From Lignipirellula cremea (GTDB taxonomy: Bacteria > Planctomycetota > Planctomycetia > Pirellulales > Pirellulaceae), in contig NZ_CP036433.1 of the NCBI RefSeq assembly GCF_007751035.1, forward strand, positions 4,445,001 to 4,509,000: a stretch of 64,000 nt of DNA, written 5' to 3'. Below are positions 8,652-17,994 of this stretch, piece by piece. The notes below the pieces were generated by a model that searched no databases, was not told the origin of the DNA, and worked only from the letters and a program-made list of their open reading frames with translations. Position 1 is the stretch's first letter. Every line of letters begins with the position of its first letter. A program made the translations under genes and the position numbers.

Positions 8652-10283
8652 ATGAAATGCTCGCTGTTCTTGATGCTGGCGGCTTGCCTTTTCTCAACCG
8701 CAAATCTTTGGATAACGCCCGCGAACGCCGACGATCTGCTGCCGGCCGACACCCCGATCGCCTCGGTAATTAACCATTACGTGAACCAGCGGATGGCGGC
8801 CCTGAGAGTCCAGCCGACCCCGCCTGCGGAAGACACCCTGCTGCTGCGCCGCACCATGCTGGATCTGGTGGGACGCCCGCCGACTCTGGTGGAAGCTCAG
8901 GCGTACGCCGCCGACGAAAACCCGCACAAGCGGGACGAGCTCATCTCGCGGCTGATCGGTTCGCCCGGCTTTGTCCGGCACCAGGCCGATGAGATGGACC
9001 AGTTCCTGATGCTCAGCTCCGGCGGCACCGTGCGCACCTACCTGGTGAAGGCCCTGGAAGAAAATCGTCCCTGGGACCAAATGTTCCGCGACCTGCTGCT
9101 GGGCGAAACCGACGACGTGGAACAAAAAGGGGCGATCGAGTTTGTTAAACGTCGCGTGAGCGATCTCGATAAACTCACGACTGAAGTCAGCTCGATCTTT
9201 CTCGGCGTGAACGTGAGCTGCGCCCAGTGTCATAACCACCCGTTTGTCGACGACTGGACTCAGGACCATTTCTACGGCATGAAATCGTTCTTCGGCCGCA
9301 CCTTCGACAACGGCGGTTTTGTCGGCGAACGCGATTATGGTCTGGTCTCCTACAAAACGACCGAAGGCGAATCCCGCGAAGCCAAACTGCTGTTTATCAC
9401 CGGTGTCGAGCTCGAACAGCCGCCCGTCAAAGAAATGTCCGATAAAGATCGGAAGGCAGAGAAAGAGCTGCTCGACAAACTGAAGAAGGACAAAGAAGCT
9501 CCCCCTGCCCCGGAGTTCAGCCTCCGCGCCAAGCTGGTCGAAACGGCTTTGGCCACTGGGCAGAACGAACTGTTCGCCAAAGCGATCGTGAACAACCTGT
9601 GGGCCCGCTTCTATGGCCGCGGTCTGGTCGATCCGGTCGACCAGATGCATGCCGAAAACCCGCCCAGCCATCCGGAACTGCTCGACTGGCTGGCCCGCGA
9701 CTTTATCAACAACGGCTACAATCTGCAGCGTCTGATCGATGGCCTGGTGCGGAGCGAAGCGTACGCCCGCAGCAGCCGGTTGCCTGAGGGCGACTATCCG
9801 CCTGCGACCGCCTTTGCCGTCGGCTCGGTGCGACCGTTGCGGCCGGAAGCCTACGCGGCCGTGCTGAAAATGGCCGCGACCAGCCCCGACTTTTTCCCTG
9901 CCGAAATGTCGGTTGAGGATCGTGAAAATCGGGCCGAAGGGATCGTTTCCCGCTCGCGCACCATCGCCCGTTCTTTTGAGCAGCCGGCCCCCGGTTTCCA
10001 GGTCAGCGTGGATGAAGCCCTGCTGATGAGCAACGGCGATCGCATCCGCAGCGAGCTGCTGTCCACCTCCAGCGAAGCGTTGCTGGGGAAACTGAACGCG
10101 ACGCCCGATCGCGCGGAGGCGATTAACCTTTTGTTCTGGAATGTCTGCAGCCGCCCTCCAGAAGCCGGCGAAGTTGAAGCCATCCAGGCCTTCCTCAGCA
10201 GTCGGCAGGACGACCTGCCCCAGGCGTACAGCCATGTTGTCTGGGCTTTGCTGACCAGCAGCGAGTGCCGCTTTAACTACTAA
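8652..10283 (+). CDS. Secreted DUF1549/DUF1553 protein with CxxCH motif
   Basis: 543 residues with a signal peptide (MKCSLFLMLAACLFSTANLW, then cleavage near ANADD). DUF1549 covers roughly residues 30-235 (LRRTMLDLVGRPPTLVEAQA) and DUF1553 roughly 290-540 (NNLWARFYGRGLVDPVDQMH and a YARSSRLPEGDY block). The heme-type motif CAQCH at 190-194 is followed by NHPFVDDWTQDHFYG, which is typical of the family; whether heme c is bound is not known. These proteins are hugely expanded in Planctomycetes and almost always paired with DUF1501, as here. Function is unknown, though sulfated-polysaccharide use and envelope roles have been suggested from context. First gene of a four-gene colinear set. Confidence 0.85.
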   Translation: MKCSLFLMLAACLFSTANLWITPANADDLLPADTPIASVINHYVNQRMAALRVQPTPPAEDTLLLRRTMLDLVGRPPTLVEAQAYAADENPHKRDELISRLIGSPGFVRHQADEMDQFLMLSSGGTVRTYLVKALEENRPWDQMFRDLLLGETDDVEQKGAIEFVKRRVSDLDKLTTEVSSIFLGVNVSCAQCHNHPFVDDWTQDHFYGMKSFFGRTFDNGGFVGERDYGLVSYKTTEGESREAKLLFITGVELEQPPVKEMSDKDRKAEKELLDKLKKDKEAPPAPEFSLRAKLVETALATGQNELFAKAIVNNLWARFYGRGLVDPVDQMHAENPPSHPELLDWLARDFINNGYNLQRLIDGLVRSEAYARSSRLPEGDYPPATAFAVGSVRPLRPEAYAAVLKMAATSPDFFPAEMSVEDRENRAEGIVSRSRTIARSFEQPAPGFQVSVDEALLMSNGDRIRSELLSTSSEALLGKLNATPDRAEAINLLFWNVCSRPPEAGEVEAIQAFLSSRQDDLPQAYSHVVWALLTSSECRFNY

Positions 10284-10428
10284 ACACTTTCACGACCGGG
10301 CCGCTGGCGCTCTTTGACGCCTTGTCGCTTTGCCGACAGGCGGCGGAAAGCCGCAGCGTCCTTCCGATCTTTTGAACCATTCTTACCGGCTATCTTCCCA
10401 ATCGATAGCGCATCGCAGGAGCCCAGTC

Positions 10429-11742
10429 ATGAGCCGAACGCCTCGCAGCAAGTTCTGTGGATCGCCTGAGCATGCGGTCAGCCGCCGTAGTTTTCTCGGA
10501 GCCGCCGCCGGCGCCGCCGCGTTGACGACCGCCGATATGACGGTGCTGGATTCGCTGACCCAGCCGGCCATGGCCGACGAACTGAAACGGCAGGGGAAGC
10601 ATGTGATTCTGCTCTGGCTGGCCGGCGGCGCCAGCCAGCTGGAAACGTGGGATCCCAAGCCGGGACGTCCCACCGGCGGCCCGTACCGCGCCATTCCCAC
10701 GTCGACGCCAGGCGTGCATATCTCGGAACTCATGCCGAAGATGGCCCAGCGGCTGCAGAATACCGCCATCATTCGCTCCCTCAACACAGGCAACGGCTCC
10801 CACGGCGACGCCGCCCGGATCATGCACCTGGGCCGTCGCGATGAAGCCAGCATCAAGTATCCCGACCTGGGCGCGGTGGTCGCTCGGGAACTGGGCCAGG
10901 CCGACGCCAAATCGCCCGACTACGTCGCCTTTTATACGGCCACCGAAGGCCGCGGCAACGCCTATGGCCAGGCGGGCTTCCTTGGCGCCCGATACCTGCC
11001 GATGTTTTTGACCAAAGGGAACACGCCGGAAAACCTGAGCGCCCTGGAAGGTCTAAGCGATATCGACCACAAGGAACGGGCCGCGCTGCGGGAACTGCTG
11101 AGCAGCCGTTTTGTGCAAGGACGATCGGGCGAATCGCTCGGCAGCCATAACGAAGCTTATGCCCGGGTGCGAGGACTCATGTCGAGCGAAACGTTGTTCG
11201 ACGTTTCCCAGGAGTCCGACGCCATGCGTGACAAATACGGCCGCACGCTGTTTGGCGAACAGATGCTCATCGCCCGTCGCCTGGTCGAAGCCGGCACGCC
11301 TTTCGTGAAGGTCTCCCGCGCCTGGTGGGACAGCCACGGCCAGAACTTTGAAACGCATCTGGAACTGGTCAGCGAGCTTGACCACGTGATGGCTTGCCTG
11401 CTGGACGACCTGGACGACCGGGGCCTGCTGCAGGACACGCTGGTGGTGACGCTTTCTGAATTTGGCCGCACGCCGACGATCAACGGCAGTCTGGGCCGCG
11501 ATCACTTTGCCAAAGCCTGGTCGGCCTCGCTGTCCGGCTGCGGCGTGAACGGCGGCTCCGTTTACGGCGAAACCGATGAAGACGGCCAGACTGTGAAAGA
11601 CGGCGAAATTGGCGCCGGCGACCTGTTCGCCACCATCTATGAAGCCCTCGGCATTAACCACCGGAAAGATTACTACGTCGGCTCGCGACCGCTGCCGCTG
11701 ACCAATCCCGGCACCGCGCCCGTCAAAGAGGTGCTCGCCTAG
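10429..11742 (+). CDS. Tat-exported DUF1501 protein
   Basis: 437 residues. A twin-arginine signal (VSRRSFLGAAAGAAALTTAD, about residues 21-40) starts the protein. The rest is the DUF1501 domain, distantly related to the alkaline phosphatase/sulfatase superfamily, with HVILLWLAGGASQLETWDPK, GTPFVKVSRAWWDSHGQNF, TLVVTLSEFGRTPTING and GRDHFAKAWSASLSG. The His/Asp-rich motifs resemble a metal site, but no activity is proven. ATG 10429 was chosen for the AGGA site at 10417 and the Tat signal; the open frame begins about 100 bases earlier. It partners the preceding DUF1549/DUF1553 protein, and the two are presumed to act together outside the cytoplasmic membrane. Confidence 0.85.
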   Translation: MSRTPRSKFCGSPEHAVSRRSFLGAAAGAAALTTADMTVLDSLTQPAMADELKRQGKHVILLWLAGGASQLETWDPKPGRPTGGPYRAIPTSTPGVHISELMPKMAQRLQNTAIIRSLNTGNGSHGDAARIMHLGRRDEASIKYPDLGAVVARELGQADAKSPDYVAFYTATEGRGNAYGQAGFLGARYLPMFLTKGNTPENLSALEGLSDIDHKERAALRELLSSRFVQGRSGESLGSHNEAYARVRGLMSSETLFDVSQESDAMRDKYGRTLFGEQMLIARRLVEAGTPFVKVSRAWWDSHGQNFETHLELVSELDHVMACLLDDLDDRGLLQDTLVVTLSEFGRTPTINGSLGRDHFAKAWSASLSGCGVNGGSVYGETDEDGQTVKDGEIGAGDLFATIYEALGINHRKDYYVGSRPLPLTNPGTAPVKEVLA

Positions 11743-11844
11743 TCGACCTGGCTGGCGAGGTCCCCGGTTTCTCTTTCCTGGTCCTTGCTCCCGGTCGTTC
11801 TTTCCCGGTTCCCAAATCTCGCAGAAATACCCACGAGGCCCATC

Positions 11845-12840
11845 ATGGCAGGCGATCCGAGCAAACTGAAAAAGTTCCAAGAATTCGGCCGTTCTGAGAT
11901 TCTGTTTCGCATGGTCCGGCAGCCCGATTCCAGCCGCATGCTGGTGGCCGCCTCGGACTTCAAAATCTACGACCTGGACCCGCTGGAAAAAGACGCGGAA
12001 ACCAAAGAGTGGCAGGGCCATTCCAGCTATGTGACCGGCCTCAAACAGGTCGGCGACCAGGTGCTTTCCGCCAGCTACGACGGCAAGCTGATCTGGTGGA
12101 ATAAAGCTGATGGCAAACCGGTCCGCACGGTCGACGCCCATACCAAATGGATTCGCCATCTGGATGTTTCCGCCGACGGCAAGCTGGCCGCCAGCGTGGC
12201 CGACGATATGGTCTGCCGCCTGTGGGATACAAAATCCGGCAAGCTCCTGCATGAACTGCGCGGGCACGACGCCGTGACGGAAAGCCACTTCCCTTCCATG
12301 CTGTACGCCGTGGCTTTTTCGCCCGACGGCAAGCATGTGGCGACCGGCGATCGCGTCGGCAAGGTGGTGGTCTGGGGCACGGCCACCGGCAAGCAGGAGA
12401 CCGTGCTGGAAACGCCCGTCATGTACACCTGGGATGCGACCGCCCGGATCCACTCGATCGGCGGCATCCGCTCGCTCGCCTTCAGCCCCGACGGCGCCCA
12501 TTTGGCAGTCGGCGGCATGGGAAAGGTTGGCAACATTGATCACCTGGGCGGTCCGTCCCGGGTGGAGCTGTTCGACTGGAAAAAAGGGGAACGGAAGTTC
12601 GAGATCAGCGAAGACGGCAACAAAGGCCTCGTCGAGAAGATCGTCTTCCACCCCAAAGGCGAATGGCTGCTGGCCGCGGGCGGCGATAGCGCCGGTTTCC
12701 TGCAGTTCTTTGACATGGATAAAGGGAAGGCCATCAAGCAGGAAAAGTCGCCCATGCACGTTTATGACCTGGATTTCACCCCCGACCATTCCCGCATGTA
12801 CACGGTCGGCCACCATAAAATCTGCATCTGGGATCTGTAA
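11845..12840 (+). CDS. WD40 repeat protein, no export signal
   Basis: 331 residues made of WD40 blades, visible as repeated xxSPDGxxxAxG and xVxxWD/WG units (for example AFSPDGKHVATGDRVGKVVV and AFSPDGAHLAVGG). About seven blades can be counted, enough for one propeller. The likely role is protein-protein scaffolding. The ATG at 11845 follows GAGG at 11834, and the N-terminus (MAGDPSKLKKFQEFG) has no signal peptide, so the protein is probably cytoplasmic, unlike its neighbours. It is the third gene of the DUF1549 set, and a second WD40 gene follows. Confidence 0.8.
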   Translation: MAGDPSKLKKFQEFGRSEILFRMVRQPDSSRMLVAASDFKIYDLDPLEKDAETKEWQGHSSYVTGLKQVGDQVLSASYDGKLIWWNKADGKPVRTVDAHTKWIRHLDVSADGKLAASVADDMVCRLWDTKSGKLLHELRGHDAVTESHFPSMLYAVAFSPDGKHVATGDRVGKVVVWGTATGKQETVLETPVMYTWDATARIHSIGGIRSLAFSPDGAHLAVGGMGKVGNIDHLGGPSRVELFDWKKGERKFEISEDGNKGLVEKIVFHPKGEWLLAAGGDSAGFLQFFDMDKGKAIKQEKSPMHVYDLDFTPDHSRMYTVGHHKICIWDL

Positions 12841-12938
12841 AGCGACCGCTTTCGGAAGGAGCCGTGATCGCCGCCTGTTGCTACTTGGAGCCCGGCCGAA
12901 CCGAGCCCGAAATCCCACTCAGGAAGACGCGATTCCTT

Positions 12939-14441
12939 ATGTCTGTTTCGAAACCCGGACGATCGCCCTTCCGTCAGGCGAGGAAAGCCCGACCGCTTTC
13001 CGTCGGCGTTGTTTTGTGGCTGCTGTTGTTTGCCGCGACAACGATGCGACTCAGTCAGGCCGCCGAGCCGGCGCCGGTGGAAGCTGCAAAAGAAGCGATT
13101 AAAGAAGAAGCAGTACAAGAGCCGGCTGACGTCGTGAGTTACCACCGCGACGTGCGGCCCGTACTGCGTCGCCACTGCTGGGGCTGTCATCACAGCGGAG
13201 ATCCGCAGGGCGGCCTCAACCTGGATACGGTCGCCACGCTCAAGCAGGGCGGCGACAGCGGCGCAGGACTAATTGCTGGCAAGCCGGACGCCAGTCTGCT
13301 GATGGAAATGATCAGCGGCGACTCACCCGAGATGCCGAAGAAACAGCCGCCTTTGTCGGCCGCCAAGATCGCCCTGCTGCGACAATGGGTGCTGTCCGGG
13401 GCCGTCGATGATTCGCCGGCGGAGTCGGCTGCCAGTCTGCCGTCGATCCCCGAGGCGTATCGCATTGCGCCGCCGCTGGTGAGCGTCGCGCTGGATCCGG
13501 CCGGACAGATGGCGGCCGCCGCTTGTCGCAGCGAGGTCCTGCTGTTCGCGGTCGACTCGCAGGATCCGCCCCGCCGGCTGCCCACCGACTGCGACCTGTT
13601 GACGCATGTCGAGTTCAGTCCCGACGGCAAGCTGCTGGCTGTGTCGGGAGGTTCGCCGGCCCGGTTTGGCGAGGTTCGCTTCTACCAGGCGAGCGATGGG
13701 CAGCTGCTCTCAAGTCGTCGCCTGGGGAATGACACCTTCTTTGGCGGCGGCTTTGCTCCCGACAGTTCGGCGCTGGCGGTGGGCGGGGCCGATGGCGCGG
13801 TGCATATTGTTCCGGTCGATGAGAAAAAAGACGTCCGCAAGTTCGACCTGCATAGCGATTGGGTGCTGGACGTCGCCTACACGCCCCAGGGCGACATGAT
13901 CGTTTCCAGCGGCCGCGACAAATCGACCAAAATCTGTCAGGTCGCAACGGGCGAACTGCTTCGTACGCTCGATGACTCGTCCGACATGGTGCATGCGGTC
14001 GCGGCGGATCAGGACTTTGCGGTCTCCGCTGGCAAGGCGCGGCAGCTGATTCGATTTGAACTGAAAACGGCCCTGGCGAACATCGTCACGACCGGATCCG
14101 GTAACGGCGCCCGGCCGATCAGCACCCGGGCGCAATATGCCCGGAACTTCGAAGCATTGCCCGGCGAAGCGTTCGACATCGCCGTCAGCGGCGACAAAAA
14201 ACTACTGGCGGCGGTTGGCGGCTGGGGGGATGTTCGTGTGTTTGAACTGGCGACACAGAAGCGTGTCGCGCTGATCCCGGGGTTGACAGGGCCCGTGTAT
14301 GCGGCGTCGCTGAACCAGGACGGCACGCGGCTGGCGATTGGCCTGGCGAACGGCCAGATGCACTTCTATTCGCTGCCGTCCGGCGAGCTGATCCGTTCGC
14401 TGACGCCAGCGCCGGTTGTCGCGGCTGGCGATCTTCCCTGA
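12939..14441 (+). CDS. Secreted cytochrome-c-type (PSCyt1) protein fused to WD40 repeats
   Basis: 500 residues. A membrane/signal segment covers residues 21-41. A planctomycete cytochrome C-type domain follows: VSYHRDVRPVLRRHCWGCHH with the heme motif CWGCH at 80-84, then GGLNLDTVATLKQGG and an MPKKQPPLS turn that carries the usual distal Met. Residues from about 165 to the end are WD40 blades (EFSPDGKLLAVSG, VVSSGRDKSTKICQVATGEL). The domain order cytochrome-WD40 is known in Planctomycetes; the electron partner is unknown. ATG 12939 is preceded by AGGAAG at 12921. The last gene of the set, it probably works with the DUF1549/DUF1501 pair in the periplasm. Confidence 0.85.
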   Translation: MSVSKPGRSPFRQARKARPLSVGVVLWLLLFAATTMRLSQAAEPAPVEAAKEAIKEEAVQEPADVVSYHRDVRPVLRRHCWGCHHSGDPQGGLNLDTVATLKQGGDSGAGLIAGKPDASLLMEMISGDSPEMPKKQPPLSAAKIALLRQWVLSGAVDDSPAESAASLPSIPEAYRIAPPLVSVALDPAGQMAAAACRSEVLLFAVDSQDPPRRLPTDCDLLTHVEFSPDGKLLAVSGGSPARFGEVRFYQASDGQLLSSRRLGNDTFFGGGFAPDSSALAVGGADGAVHIVPVDEKKDVRKFDLHSDWVLDVAYTPQGDMIVSSGRDKSTKICQVATGELLRTLDDSSDMVHAVAADQDFAVSAGKARQLIRFELKTALANIVTTGSGNGARPISTRAQYARNFEALPGEAFDIAVSGDKKLLAAVGGWGDVRVFELATQKRVALIPGLTGPVYAASLNQDGTRLAIGLANGQMHFYSLPSGELIRSLTPAPVVAAGDLP

Positions 14442-14663
14442 ACCTTGAGGGAACGAGTCACGAAAGGGGGCAAACGTCTGTCGAAGCGGCTGCTCGTTCA
14501 GGTTTTCCCAAAGCGTTCAGGTTTCCTGGTGTTGCCATAACACGGTGGCAGGCGGTAAGCTAACGCTTTAACCTTCCCGCCTCGGCGTCCAATGTCTGTC
14601 GGCCCGTTGGGTTCGCAGCTGTTTTCTATCCGAGCACAAATTTTCGCGAAAAGGAGTGTCGCG

Positions 14664-15413
14664 GTGATTGTTTCCGCCTCGACCCGTTGTTTTGAGGACC
14701 TTAGTTTAGAAGATGCTTGCGCGCGTCTGCTCGATCTTGAGTATTCCAGCGTCGAGATCACTTTGAACGAGGACAGCACTCAAGTCAAACCGTCGGAAGT
14801 CGCTGCCGATCTGGAGTCGGCGATCGCTCGCTGCCATAATCCGATGCGGCTGAATGTCACTGCGTACGATATTAATATCACCGCCGAAGGCGACGAGTAT
14901 TACGAGCAGTTTACCGCCTGCGTCAAGCTGGCGAAGGCCACGAAAGTGGTCACCGTCACAGTGCCTTCCGCCGAGCTGGGTACGCCCTTCAACGAAGAAG
15001 TCGAACGGCTCCGCCGCCTGGTGGCGATTGCTGCGATGGAAGGCGTCCGCGTCGGCATGAAGAGCCAGATCGGCCGCCTTACGCAGGACATTGATACGGT
15101 TGCCGTGCTGTGTGATAACGTCCAAGGCCTGGGCCTGACTCTCGATCCCAGCCATTACATTGTCGGTCCGCACCAGGGGCGCGCGATCGACAAGATCATC
15201 AAGTATGTGTTCCACGTGCATCTCCGCGACACCAGCCCGGATCAGCTCCAGGTGCGCGTTGGCCAGGGAGAGATCGAGTACACCAAACTCGTTCATCAGC
15301 TGGAGAAGGTCCGTTACAGTCGGGCGCTGAGCGTTGATATGCCCAAGTCGCCCGAGGTGGATCACATGGTCGAAATGCGGAAGATTCGCCTGCTGCTGGA
15401 AAGTGCTTTGTAG
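14664..15413 (+). CDS. Sugar phosphate isomerase/epimerase-like TIM barrel
   Basis: 249 residues of the AP-endonuclease-2/xylose-isomerase-like barrel. Family blocks are YSSVEITLNED near the N-terminus, LGLTLDPSHYIVGP, and VFHVHLRDTSPDQLQVRVGQ followed by GEIEYTKL near the C-terminus. In this fold the acidic and His residues of these blocks hold a divalent metal, and the enzymes move carbonyls on sugars or inositols. The substrate is unknown. The GTG at 14664 was chosen because AAGGAG lies seven bases upstream; the frame stays open 72 bases before that. The gene is alone and ends at an intrinsic terminator. Confidence 0.75.
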   Translation: MIVSASTRCFEDLSLEDACARLLDLEYSSVEITLNEDSTQVKPSEVAADLESAIARCHNPMRLNVTAYDINITAEGDEYYEQFTACVKLAKATKVVTVTVPSAELGTPFNEEVERLRRLVAIAAMEGVRVGMKSQIGRLTQDIDTVAVLCDNVQGLGLTLDPSHYIVGPHQGRAIDKIIKYVFHVHLRDTSPDQLQVRVGQGEIEYTKLVHQLEKVRYSRALSVDMPKSPEVDHMVEMRKIRLLLESAL

Positions 15414-15477
15414 AAGCGGCGGTTACGCGCAGCAAAACATCGCCTTGGACGGATCGCAGAAGCCGATAAAAAGAGAG

Positions 15478-15510
15478 CCCGTCGCTGACTTGCCAGCGTC
15501 GGGTTTTTTT
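15478..15510 (+). terminator. Intrinsic terminator after the TIM-barrel gene
   Basis: CCCGTCGCTG (15478-15487) pairs with CAGCGTCGGG (15494-15503) with one mismatch, and seven T follow (15504-15510). It separates the gene from the convergent DUF368 gene. Confidence 0.8.
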
Positions 15511-15582
15511 CGTTGACGGCTCGACGTTGCCGGGAGAGTAGCGACGACGCATTCGCCCCGAGGGCGATCAGCACGACGCTGC

Positions 15583-16599
15583 TTAACGCGTGGCGGCGCC
15601 CTGGGCCGGCGGCGAGCTGCAGCAGGCGGCGGCCCGGTTCTCACTCCGTTTCTGCACCGCGTCCAGCACAAATACTAGTCCTGCCGCGATCAGCGCGACG
15701 CCAATGGCGCCGAACGCCTCGCCGCTGAACAGATCGGGCAGGTACGGCGTGAAGATCTTCTCTTTGAACGATTCCTGGTCCGGCGTTTGATCCAGCTGGA
15801 ACGGCCACAGCTTGGGCAAGGCGCCGAACATAAAGCCGCACAGCACCGCCATGGTCGAAGTGTGGCAATGAGCCAGCAGCCAGCGCAGCAGCTTGCTAAA
15901 GGCAATCAGCCCGATCGCGCAACCCAGGCAGAACACGGGAATGGCGACACTATACTCGGCCCACATTTCCCCATGCAGCAGGCGATGCGGCGCGTCGGAC
16001 AAGTACTCATAAACGCCCAGCATCAGCAGCATCATCGCACCGCTCACCCCTGGCAGGATCATGGCGCAAATCGCCACCAGTCCGCAGCCAAACAGATACG
16101 GCAGGCTGGGATCGACGTTGCTCGTTTTGAGCATCGTCAGGGCAAAAGCAGCACCGGCGCCGACGATGCCCAGGGCAATTGCCCGCAGCAGGCTTGTTTG
16201 CGAGTGCGGTCGAATCAATCTCGCCACCATGATGCCCGAGGCGAGTATCATCCCAAAGAAAGCGGCGAAAGTCAGCGGTCGGGTGTGCGGATTGACCAGC
16301 AGACGATTGATCACCATCGCCATCGCCAGCACGCCGGCGACAATGCCGCAGGCCAGGCCGATCAGGAACCGCAGATCAACGTGCTCGGCCGCCGCCCGCC
16401 AGCGACGATTTTTTACATGATCAAAAAAAGTCAGATCGAAATGGCTGATCGCCCCGATCAGTCGCGGGTAAATTCCCAGCACCAGGGCGACCGTTCCGCC
16501 GGAAACGCCCGGCACCACATCGGCCAGGCCCATGCAAAGTCCGCGAAGCAGCTGGGCGCCGTCGGAATGGGTCCGCTGCGGTTGGGGATTGCTCGTCAC
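15583..16599 (-). CDS. DUF368 membrane protein, PopT-type polyprenyl-phosphate transporter
   Basis: 338 residues with about nine hydrophobic segments. The protein is an internal repeat: DVVPGVSGGTVALVLGIY (motif PGVSGGT at 30-36) in the first half and ILPGVSGAMMLLMLGVYEY (PGVSGAM at 183-189) in the second, as expected for the inverted-repeat DUF368 fold. DUF368 proteins have been identified as undecaprenyl-phosphate translocases that recycle the C55 carrier used for peptidoglycan, O-antigen and teichoic acid synthesis. The GTG at 16599 follows AAGGAAAAGGAAA; the frame is open further upstream. It is monocistronic and divergent from ispE. Its presence fits the glycan-assembly genes elsewhere in the window. 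Confidence 0.8.
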   Translation of the reverse strand: MTSNPQPQRTHSDGAQLLRGLCMGLADVVPGVSGGTVALVLGIYPRLIGAISHFDLTFFDHVKNRRWRAAAEHVDLRFLIGLACGIVAGVLAMAMVINRLLVNPHTRPLTFAAFFGMILASGIMVARLIRPHSQTSLLRAIALGIVGAGAAFALTMLKTSNVDPSLPYLFGCGLVAICAMILPGVSGAMMLLMLGVYEYLSDAPHRLLHGEMWAEYSVAIPVFCLGCAIGLIAFSKLLRWLLAHCHTSTMAVLCGFMFGALPKLWPFQLDQTPDQESFKEKIFTPYLPDLFSGEAFGAIGVALIAAGLVFVLDAVQKRSENRAAACCSSPPAQGAATR

Positions 16600-16731
16600 C
16601 AGATTTCCTTTTCCTTGATTCTCTTCCGGCCTGGAATGCAGGCGGGAGTGCTTCCTATTCTTCCCATTCTTCCTGGTCGCCAGTATTTCTTGAAATCCTC
16701 CACGGATTGCTAGCATGCTGGGCGAATTCTG

Positions 16732-16759
16732 TTGACCCGGAATGCCACATCAGTAGAAT
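16732..16759 (+). promoter_or_regulatory. Sigma70-type promoter upstream of ispE-spoVG
   Basis: TTGACC (16732-16737) and TAGAAT (16754-16759) are 16 bases apart and each matches five of six consensus positions. The transcript would have a leader of about 230 bases before the ispE ATG. Confidence 0.55.
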
Positions 16760-16871
16760 TCGGACTGAATGTTGAAGATGGGGTTATTGCAAAGTATGCG
16801 TTAAATTTCGCGACCACCGGCGGAGGCGTCGGTTTTTTGCGGAGTCCTGTGCTGGCAAACGGGCTGCTCCC

Positions 16872-16893
16872 GTGGGGAAGAGAACTTCCCCAC
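16872..16893 (+). other. Leader hairpin upstream of ispE
   Basis: GTGGGGAAG (16872-16880) and CTTCCCCAC (16885-16893) form a perfect 9-bp stem with an AGAA tetraloop. No T-run follows, so it is more likely a leader structure than a terminator. Confidence 0.45.
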
Positions 16894-16995
16894 CGTGCGG
16901 CTGGTTCGGTTCGTTCCGACTGGCTTGCTGGCTGTCCAGCCCCGTTGGACCAACACGGCGAGCGCTGAACCTTTTCCTATACGGCGTCTGTTCTG

Positions 16996-17994
16996 ATGTA
17001 CATGGTTCCCAGGGATCGGTCAATTGAAGTTCGCACGCCGGCGAAAATCAATCTGTTTCTCGAGGTGCTATCGCGGCGTCCCGATGGGTTTCATGAGATC
17101 GAAACGCTGATGTCGGCGGTTTCCCTGTTCGACCGGTTTGATTTTACTCCCCAGGATTCGGGGCGGCTGGATTTCTCCTGCCAATGGGCGACAGGCGTCC
17201 AGGGTGAGCGATGGCCAGACGGTCTGTCCCGCCAGCCGGAACTGCCATCGACGGAAAATAACCTGGCGTTTCTGGCCCTGCAGAAATTACAGGAACATAC
17301 GGAGGTTCCCCTGCACGGTACGGTTCGCCTGGTGAAGCGGATTCCAGCCGCGGCCGGGTTGGGCGGTGCGTCCAGCGATGCTGCGGCCGCATTGCTGGGG
17401 GCGAATGTCGCTTGGAAGCTGGGGAAGTCGCTGGACCAGCTGTCCTTGCTGTCGAGCGAACTGGGAAGCGATATTCCCTTCTTTTTTCAGCGGTATGCAG
17501 CAGTCTGCCAGGGCCGCGGAGAGCGGATCGCCCGACAGGTTATGGCGCCCCGTTTGCACCTGGTGATTGTTCGTCCTCCGGAAGGCCTTTCCACCCCTGC
17601 CGTGTATCGCGCCTGTCGGCCCGCCTCGGCGCCCCGGCAGGTGCAATCGCTGCTGGCTGCCTGGCAGAGAGGTCGAATCCGCGAGCTTGCCGGGTTTCTG
17701 TATAATGGCCTGGAAGAACCGGCTTCCCGGCTGTCCCCCTGGATCGACCGATTGAACAAGGAGTTTTTAACAACGGCCTGTTTAGGGTGTAGAATGAGCG
17801 GAAGTGGAACTAGCTATTTTGGCGTCTATCGCACCGCCGCCTGTGCACGACGGGCAGCGGCCCTGTTACGTTCGCGCGGGGTCGGTCAGGTATTTTACGC
17901 TGTGACCTTGTCGCAAGGCCTATCGTCGCTGGCGGCGGGGGCGTTAACGGATCGCATACGCCCTTACGGAGGGGATGATCGTGGAAATAACTGA
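16996..17994 (+). CDS. ispE: 4-diphosphocytidyl-2-C-methyl-D-erythritol kinase
   Basis: 332 residues. It is the GHMP kinase of the MEP isoprenoid pathway, phosphorylating CDP-methylerythritol in the cytoplasm. Motifs seen: the N-terminal [20 protein letters not shown] with Lys17 and His33, the ATP-binding glycine loop [18 protein letters not shown] (118-133), the catalytic Asp region LGSDIPFF (Asp159), and the C-terminal [12 protein letters not shown]. The ATG codons at 16996 and 17002 are both possible; neither has a clear ribosome-binding site. Its 3' end overlaps the next gene by 14 bases, so the two are probably translationally coupled. An ispE next to spoVG neighbourhood is also known in Bacillus. 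Confidence 0.9.
   Translation: MYMVPRDRSIEVRTPAKINLFLEVLSRRPDGFHEIETLMSAVSLFDRFDFTPQDSGRLDFSCQWATGVQGERWPDGLSRQPELPSTENNLAFLALQKLQEHTEVPLHGTVRLVKRIPAAAGLGGASSDAAAALLGANVAWKLGKSLDQLSLLSSELGSDIPFFFQRYAAVCQGRGERIARQVMAPRLHLVIVRPPEGLSTPAVYRACRPASAPRQVQSLLAAWQRGRIRELAGFLYNGLEEPASRLSPWIDRLNKEFLTTACLGCRMSGSGTSYFGVYRTAACARRAAALLRSRGVGQVFYAVTLSQGLSSLAAGALTDRIRPYGGDDRGNN

Larger units (their letters stand above)
16600..16995. other. Intergenic region between divergent DUF368 gene and ispE
   Basis: About 400 bases without a gene. It holds a good rightward promoter (16732-16759) and a strong leader hairpin (16872-16893). Confidence 0.5.

Noticed and set aside
8694-10235. 513-codon leftward open frame
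   Set aside because: Antisense shadow of the DUF1549/DUF1553 gene without recognisable domains.
11053-12918. 621-codon leftward open frame
   Set aside because: It is antisense to the DUF1501 and WD40 genes, has no family motifs, and arises from GC-rich codon bias.
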